Source: Acidobacteriota bacterium (GTDB lineage: Bacteria > Acidobacteriota > UBA6911 > RPQK01 > DATIPO01). Taken from it: a stretch of DNA of 8,499 bases. Made by a program: the position numbers and the translations under genes. Numbering within the stretch: position 1 is the stretch's first letter; the number at the start of each line of letters is the position of its first letter. Below the pieces are notes generated by a model that was given only the letters and a program-made list of their open reading frames with translations, made no database searches and was not told the DNA's origin. Location of the stretch: assembly GCA_028277865.1 (NCBI GenBank), contig JANQFM010000042.1:1-8499 (forward strand). The letters run 5' to 3'. Positions 5,906 to 8,499 of the stretch are shown here, one piece after another.

Positions 5906-7480
5906 CTACCGCGGCAGCACCACCAGCAGCTGTCCGGGAAAGATACGGTTGGGGTTTTCGAGGCTGTTGAGGGCAAGCAACTGTCGCACGGTGGTCCGGA
6001 ATCTTCTGGCGATGGAAGCCAGCGAATCCCCTGACCGGACCCGGTATCGGCTCTCTTGCCGCACCTGTTGGCCGGGCGCCCTGGAAACCACCAGCAGCTC
6101 GCCCACACGGATGCTGTGTGGATTCTTGATGCCGTTCCAGCGCTGCAGAGTGCGAACCGAGGTTCCGAAGTTGGAGGCGATCTGGCCCAGGGTATTGCCG
6201 CGACGCACCCGGTAAAGCATCGAGCCGTCGGCCGCCACTGTGAGAGGGCTGCGGGAGGGCTTGTAGCGGACCAGGGCTTGCTCCACTCCATGGCCGCTCC
6301 CTTGCGGCAGGCGCAATTGAAATCCGGCCGGAACCTGGCGGGACCGCTCCCAGACATATCGGGTCAAATGAGGGTTGAAGGACTTGAGCACTTCCCGGTC
6401 CAGCCCGCCCGCCTTCTGGATGACGCTGACATGGTAGCTGTGCTTGAGTGCTACCGTGTCAAACTGCCGGGGCCGGTCGATTTCGACATCGCCGAAATAG
6501 TCCTTGTAGTTGCGGGCCACCTCGATGGCAGCCAGCAATTCGGGATAAAAATTCTTGCTGGCGAAGCCGAAGAGGCGCGACTTGTAGTTGTCGACGATGC
6601 GTCGAAAGTCGTGTCCGAACTGCCTTTTGGCACGGGCCATGCCGTTTTCGCCGTGGTTGTAGGCCGTGACGGCCAGCGGCCAGCTGCCCAGTTCCTGGTG
6701 CAGCTCCCTGAGGTATCGGGCAGCCGCATCGGTGGCCATAAGAGGGTCGCGGCGCTCGTCGATGTAGCGGTTGATGGTCAAGAAGCGGCGTCCCGTGCTG
6801 CGCATGAACTGCCAGATCCCGGCGGCGCCAACCTTGGAATAGGCGCTGTAGTCAAAGGATGACTCGACATGGGGCATCAAGGCCAGTTCAACCGGCAGGT
6901 CATAGGAGCGGAAAACCTGCTCGATGCGTTGCAGATAGCGTCCCGAGCGGATCAGCCCTTCCAAAAACTTATCTCGTACGCCTCGCTGATAGCGGACGCC
7001 TGTACTGAGCCGCCGGAATAGCTCTTTGGTGGGCTTCAGGCCCGCTGAGCGCACGGTTTCGACCACTTCCAGCTGCTTGCCGTCCAAACGGTCGGAATTC
7101 GGGCCGTGACGCGAAATCTCCAAAAGAGTCTTCTGAAGATCGGACCGCGTGGACCGAAGGAGCTTGCGCTGGCGGCGGGCCTCTGGGTAGTCGCCTCGGA
7201 TTCCCCGCCTCATGTCGGCTGTTTTATAGATGATCCTCAGATCGTCGCGATCATGAAAAACGACCTGGGTTTCGCTGTAGAAGGTGAAGACCCGCGTCCA
7301 AAAAGCAATCTCGTCTTCGAATCCCTGGGAGGGGAACTGAGCGGCGATTTGGTCCAGGCTGAAGGGTTTGGCCGATTCCTCTTGCGACGCCTGGCCGCTG
7401 GCACTCATCAGGAAAAGCGCAACTAGCCAGGGTCGCCAGACCGGCAACAAAGCTCTTCGGGAAGCTCGGTTGCGCACCAT
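5906..7480 (-). CDS. mltD: MltD-like membrane-bound lytic murein transglycosylase with two LysM domains
   Basis: The protein has 524 residues. A basic N-terminus (MVRNRASRRALL) and hydrophobic core (VALFLMSASGQA) form a signal peptide, cleaved near residue 31. There is no lipobox cysteine, unlike E. coli MltD, so it is probably periplasmic and not a lipoprotein. Residues about 40-190 are a charged helical region. The SLT domain spans roughly 190-310: LMPHVESSFDYSAYSKVGAA contains the catalytic glutamate E206, followed by GIWQFM at 221-226, DERRDP at 241-246, AAARYL at 252-257 and AYNHGENG at 273-280. Two LysM peptidoglycan-binding modules follow at about 422-465 and 479-523. Such enzymes cleave the MurNAc-GlcNAc bond to form 1,6-anhydroMurNAc during wall turnover. 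The start is ATG 7478-7480 without a Shine-Dalgarno but with a close -10-like element. The stop TAG at 5906-5908 almost touches the composite repeat. Confidence 0.92.
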   Translation of the reverse strand: MVRNRASRRALLPVWRPWLVALFLMSASGQASQEESAKPFSLDQIAAQFPSQGFEDEIAFWTRVFTFYSETQVVFHDRDDLRIIYKTADMRRGIRGDYPEARRQRKLLRSTRSDLQKTLLEISRHGPNSDRLDGKQLEVVETVRSAGLKPTKELFRRLSTGVRYQRGVRDKFLEGLIRSGRYLQRIEQVFRSYDLPVELALMPHVESSFDYSAYSKVGAAGIWQFMRSTGRRFLTINRYIDERRDPLMATDAAARYLRELHQELGSWPLAVTAYNHGENGMARAKRQFGHDFRRIVDNYKSRLFGFASKNFYPELLAAIEVARNYKDYFGDVEIDRPRQFDTVALKHSYHVSVIQKAGGLDREVLKSFNPHLTRYVWERSRQVPAGFQLRLPQGSGHGVEQALVRYKPSRSPLTVAADGSMLYRVRRGNTLGQIASNFGTSVRTLQRWNGIKNPHSIRVGELLVVSRAPGQQVRQESRYRVRSGDSLASIARRFRTTVRQLLALNSLENPNRIFPGQLLVVLPR

Positions 7481-7486
7481 TCCAAG

Positions 7487-7515
7487 ATTTTAAATCAGAT
7501 CCAGCCAAAAGCCAA
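7487..7515 (-). promoter_or_regulatory. Candidate leaderless promoter of mltD
   Basis: On the minus strand TTGGCT (7510-7515) and TAAAAT (7487-7492) are separated by 17 bp. TAAAAT matches TATAAT at 5 of 6 and is 6 bp before the ATG, so the expected transcription start is the A of ATG or close to it. No Shine-Dalgarno is present, which agrees with a leaderless message. Gap 7481-7590 shows no clear intrinsic terminator for aroK upstream. Confidence 0.45.
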
Positions 7516-7556
7516 CACTTTTTTTAATGCCGATGATGATTTTGGTGAGCAACAGG

Positions 7557-7588
7557 ATTTCGCGCTGAGGCGTTAAGGGTGCCAAGAG
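7557..7588. repeat. Possible orphan half of the 4006-type inverted repeat
   Basis: The stretch contains TTTCGCGCTGAGGCGTTAAG, which resembles the arm TTTCGCGCTAAGACGC at 4006. No opposing arm follows within the gap. It lies 3 bp beyond the aroK stop codon. A similar half, TTTCTCGCCAAGGCGCC, occurs at 4862-4878. Both are partial matches only. Confidence 0.35.
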
Positions 7589-7590
7589 GG

Positions 7591-8097
7591 TCAGCAATAA
7601 TCGTACTCGGCGAGCTTGGCCAGAATGACATCGCAGACTTTCTCGGGAGTGCGTTGCCGGGTCGAGATGTGGATGTCGGCTTGGGCATAATCGGGAAGGC
7701 GGCGACGGAAGAGTCGGGCGAAGCGTTGCGAGTCTTGGGCCAGGGGCCGCTCGGGAAGCCCCAGGCAGCGTTGCGTCGCCTCTTCCAGGTCCACTTTCAG
7801 CCAAACCGAGATTCCATTTTGCTGAATGATTTGGCGGTTGCCGGAAACGGCGAAGGCGCCGCCGCCCAAAGCGACGATGGCCGGGGCCTGCGATGCCGTT
7901 CGCTCGAGGGCTTGAGTCTCCAGTTGTCGAAAGGCTGCCTCTCCCTGCTCATCAAAGATCTTGGCGATAGTCGTTCCTTGGCGTTCTTCAATCCAGGCAT
8001 CCAGGTCGAGGAAGCGGCGTTCCAACCGATCCGCCAGCACTTCCCCCACGGTGGTTTTTCCACTGCCCATGAACCCGGTCAAATAGACGTGGGACAT
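7591..8097 (-). CDS. aroK: Shikimate kinase
   Basis: This 168-residue P-loop kinase phosphorylates shikimate at the 3-hydroxyl with ATP, the fifth step of the chorismate pathway, in the cytosol. GFMGSGKTTVG at 8-18 is the Walker A motif. FLDLD at 29-33 carries the aspartates near Mg and shikimate. GEAAFRQLE at 52-60 includes the shikimate-binding arginine R57. ALGGGAF at 76-82 is the family glycine motif. ERPLA at 116-120 is the lid region, and RRRLPDYAQAD at 131-141 matches the conserved R..Y..AD end. Length is normal. I chose the ATG at 8095-8097 because it begins the beta strand directly before the P-loop and has GAGGAG 10 bp upstream. The frame extends to 8190, but those 31 residues are translated REP-like repeat. 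No other aro gene is adjacent; the downstream neighbour mltD is 110 bp away with its own promoter candidate. Confidence 0.95.
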   Translation of the reverse strand: MSHVYLTGFMGSGKTTVGEVLADRLERRFLDLDAWIEERQGTTIAKIFDEQGEAAFRQLETQALERTASQAPAIVALGGGAFAVSGNRQIIQQNGISVWLKVDLEEATQRCLGLPERPLAQDSQRFARLFRRRLPDYAQADIHISTRQRTPEKVCDVILAKLAEYDYC

Positions 8098-8107
8098 GAC
8101 TTCAGAA

Positions 8108-8113
8108 CTCCTC
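8108..8113 (-). promoter_or_regulatory. Shine-Dalgarno of aroK
   Basis: GAGGAG on the minus strand, 10 bp before the ATG at 8097. The spacing is a little long but it supports this start over the upstream in-frame position at 8190. Confidence 0.6.
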
Positions 8114-8114
8114 A

Positions 8115-8220
8115 ACCGGGAGCGCCCGCATCCTGCGGGCTTCTGATGCGTAGGTTGCCTATCCTGGCAGACGTGCAGATCCGACTCCACAGGCTCGCAG
8201 AAGGATGCGGGCGCTCCGGT
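8115..8220. repeat. REP-like inverted repeat pair upstream of aroK
   Basis: A 16-bp arm, GGAGCGCCCGCATCCT at 8119-8134, is perfectly repeated in inverse at 8202-8217. The match extends outwards through ACCGG/CCGGT with a one-base bulge, and inwards through a shared TTCTG offset by a 6-bp insertion (GCGGGC). The left copy also holds its own small palindrome: GCCCGCA (8124-8130), a 3-bp loop, TGCGGGC (8134-8140). The layout is that of a head-to-head pair of REP-like sequences. It lies between the cytochrome c gene and aroK, both on -, ending 2 bp outside the aroK Shine-Dalgarno. The rest of the gap (8221-8322) shows nothing I can name. Confidence 0.85.
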
Positions 8221-8322
8221 CGGAGGCGGAGCTCTGGCGAGGTTTGGGTGGGCCGCTGCAGATCAGGAGTCTCGAAGTGAGCGGCTATTGGCAAGCACAG
8301 CCCCTGAAGCCGAAACTGACGA

Positions 8323-8499
8323 TCACTCCTCGGCCTTCTGCTCCAGCAGCCAGTCGACCAAGGCCTGAAGCTCCTCATCAGAGCCCTTGAAGGGCTTGAC
8401 ATGCTTTTTGCCCTCCAGGTCGGCCTCTCTTTTGAGATACTTTCCGATCCATTCAGTCTCGAACTTCCCTGCCAGGCCCGTCAGGTCCGGCCCCTTGAG
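8323..8499 (-). CDS. C-terminal fragment of a class I c-type cytochrome (5' end outside window)
   Basis: The 58 visible residues are open to the right edge and end at TGA (8323-8325). GPDLTGLAGKF followed by EWIGKYLKRE, then KPFKGSDEELQALVDWL, is the normal second half of a mono-heme cytochrome c domain: a GPDL turn, a helix with W..K.L, the distal loop, and the C-terminal helix with D-E-E-L..L..WL. The CxxCH heme site would lie upstream, outside the window, as would the signal peptide. The distal loop usually supplies an axial methionine (M-x-x-F or MPxF); here the sequence reads KKHVKPF, with no methionine anywhere in the fragment. The protein probably acts in periplasmic electron transfer. 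Nothing adjacent identifies its partner. Confidence 0.75.
   Translation of the reverse strand, partial: LKGPDLTGLAGKFETEWIGKYLKREADLEGKKHVKPFKGSDEELQALVDWLLEQKAEE

Noticed and set aside
5702..6215. Small protein genes overlapping copy B and the end of mltD on +
   Set aside because: Several frames are open at once because the octamer and heptamer arrays lack stop codons; none has a Shine-Dalgarno or a domain.
6056..6862. 268-codon frame antisense to mltD
   Set aside because: The - strand encodes the SLT catalytic motifs and LysM repeats. The antisense product looks like a GC-rich shadow.
7579..8280. 233-codon frame antisense to aroK
   Set aside because: The - strand has an unmistakable shikimate kinase; this frame also crosses the REP-like repeat.

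Overview
This is a GC-rich bacterial chromosomal segment with six complete protein genes, two genes cut by the window edges, and several kinds of short dispersed repeat between them. The organism is probably an environmental Gram-negative-type bacterium: there is an MltD-like murein transglycosylase, a secreted LolA-like protein and a c-type cytochrome. The combination of CGCAGAG-type intergenic hairpins and this unlinked mix of genes resembles Acidobacteriota, but that placement is an inference from general resemblance and is not proven by any marker here.

Layout from left to right: (1) the C-terminal part of an unrecognised protein on +, ending at 276; (2) a hairpin repeat at 277-400; (3) an ABC1/UbiB-family atypical kinase with an apparent Sec signal peptide on -, 413-2233; (4) a composite repeat at 2255-2383 in the divergent gap; (5) a polytopic GT-C/GT39-like membrane glycosyltransferase on +, 2430-4016; (6) a hairpin at 4006-4070; (7) a secreted LolA-like (DUF6503-like) protein on -, 4074-4841; (8) a short-chain dehydrogenase/reductase on +, 4978-5694; (9) a gap built almost entirely from 7- and 8-bp tandem repeats, including a second copy of the composite repeat, 5697-5902; (10) an MltD-like lytic transglycosylase with two LysM domains on -, 5906-7480; (11) shikimate kinase on -, 7591-8097; (12) a REP-like inverted pair at 8115-8220; (13) the C-terminus of a class I cytochrome c on -, running off the right edge.

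The genes do not form one pathway. Most neighbours are convergent or divergent, so each is probably its own transcription unit. Only cytochrome, aroK and mltD share a strand, and the gaps between them (269 bp including the REP pair, and 110 bp) do not suggest tight coupling. Two genes (SDR, aroK) have Shine-Dalgarno sequences. The kinase and mltD instead carry a -10-like TANNNT hexamer exactly 6 bp before the start codon, which suggests leaderless transcripts; the glycosyltransferase has a weaker candidate at 7 bp.

I see no clear previously undescribed multi-gene system. The points most worth a second look are the kinase that appears to carry an export signal, the repeat families that sit almost flush with stop codons in every convergent gap, and the leaderless-start pattern. 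Several reading frames inside the repeats and antisense to the genes are spurious and are left out.
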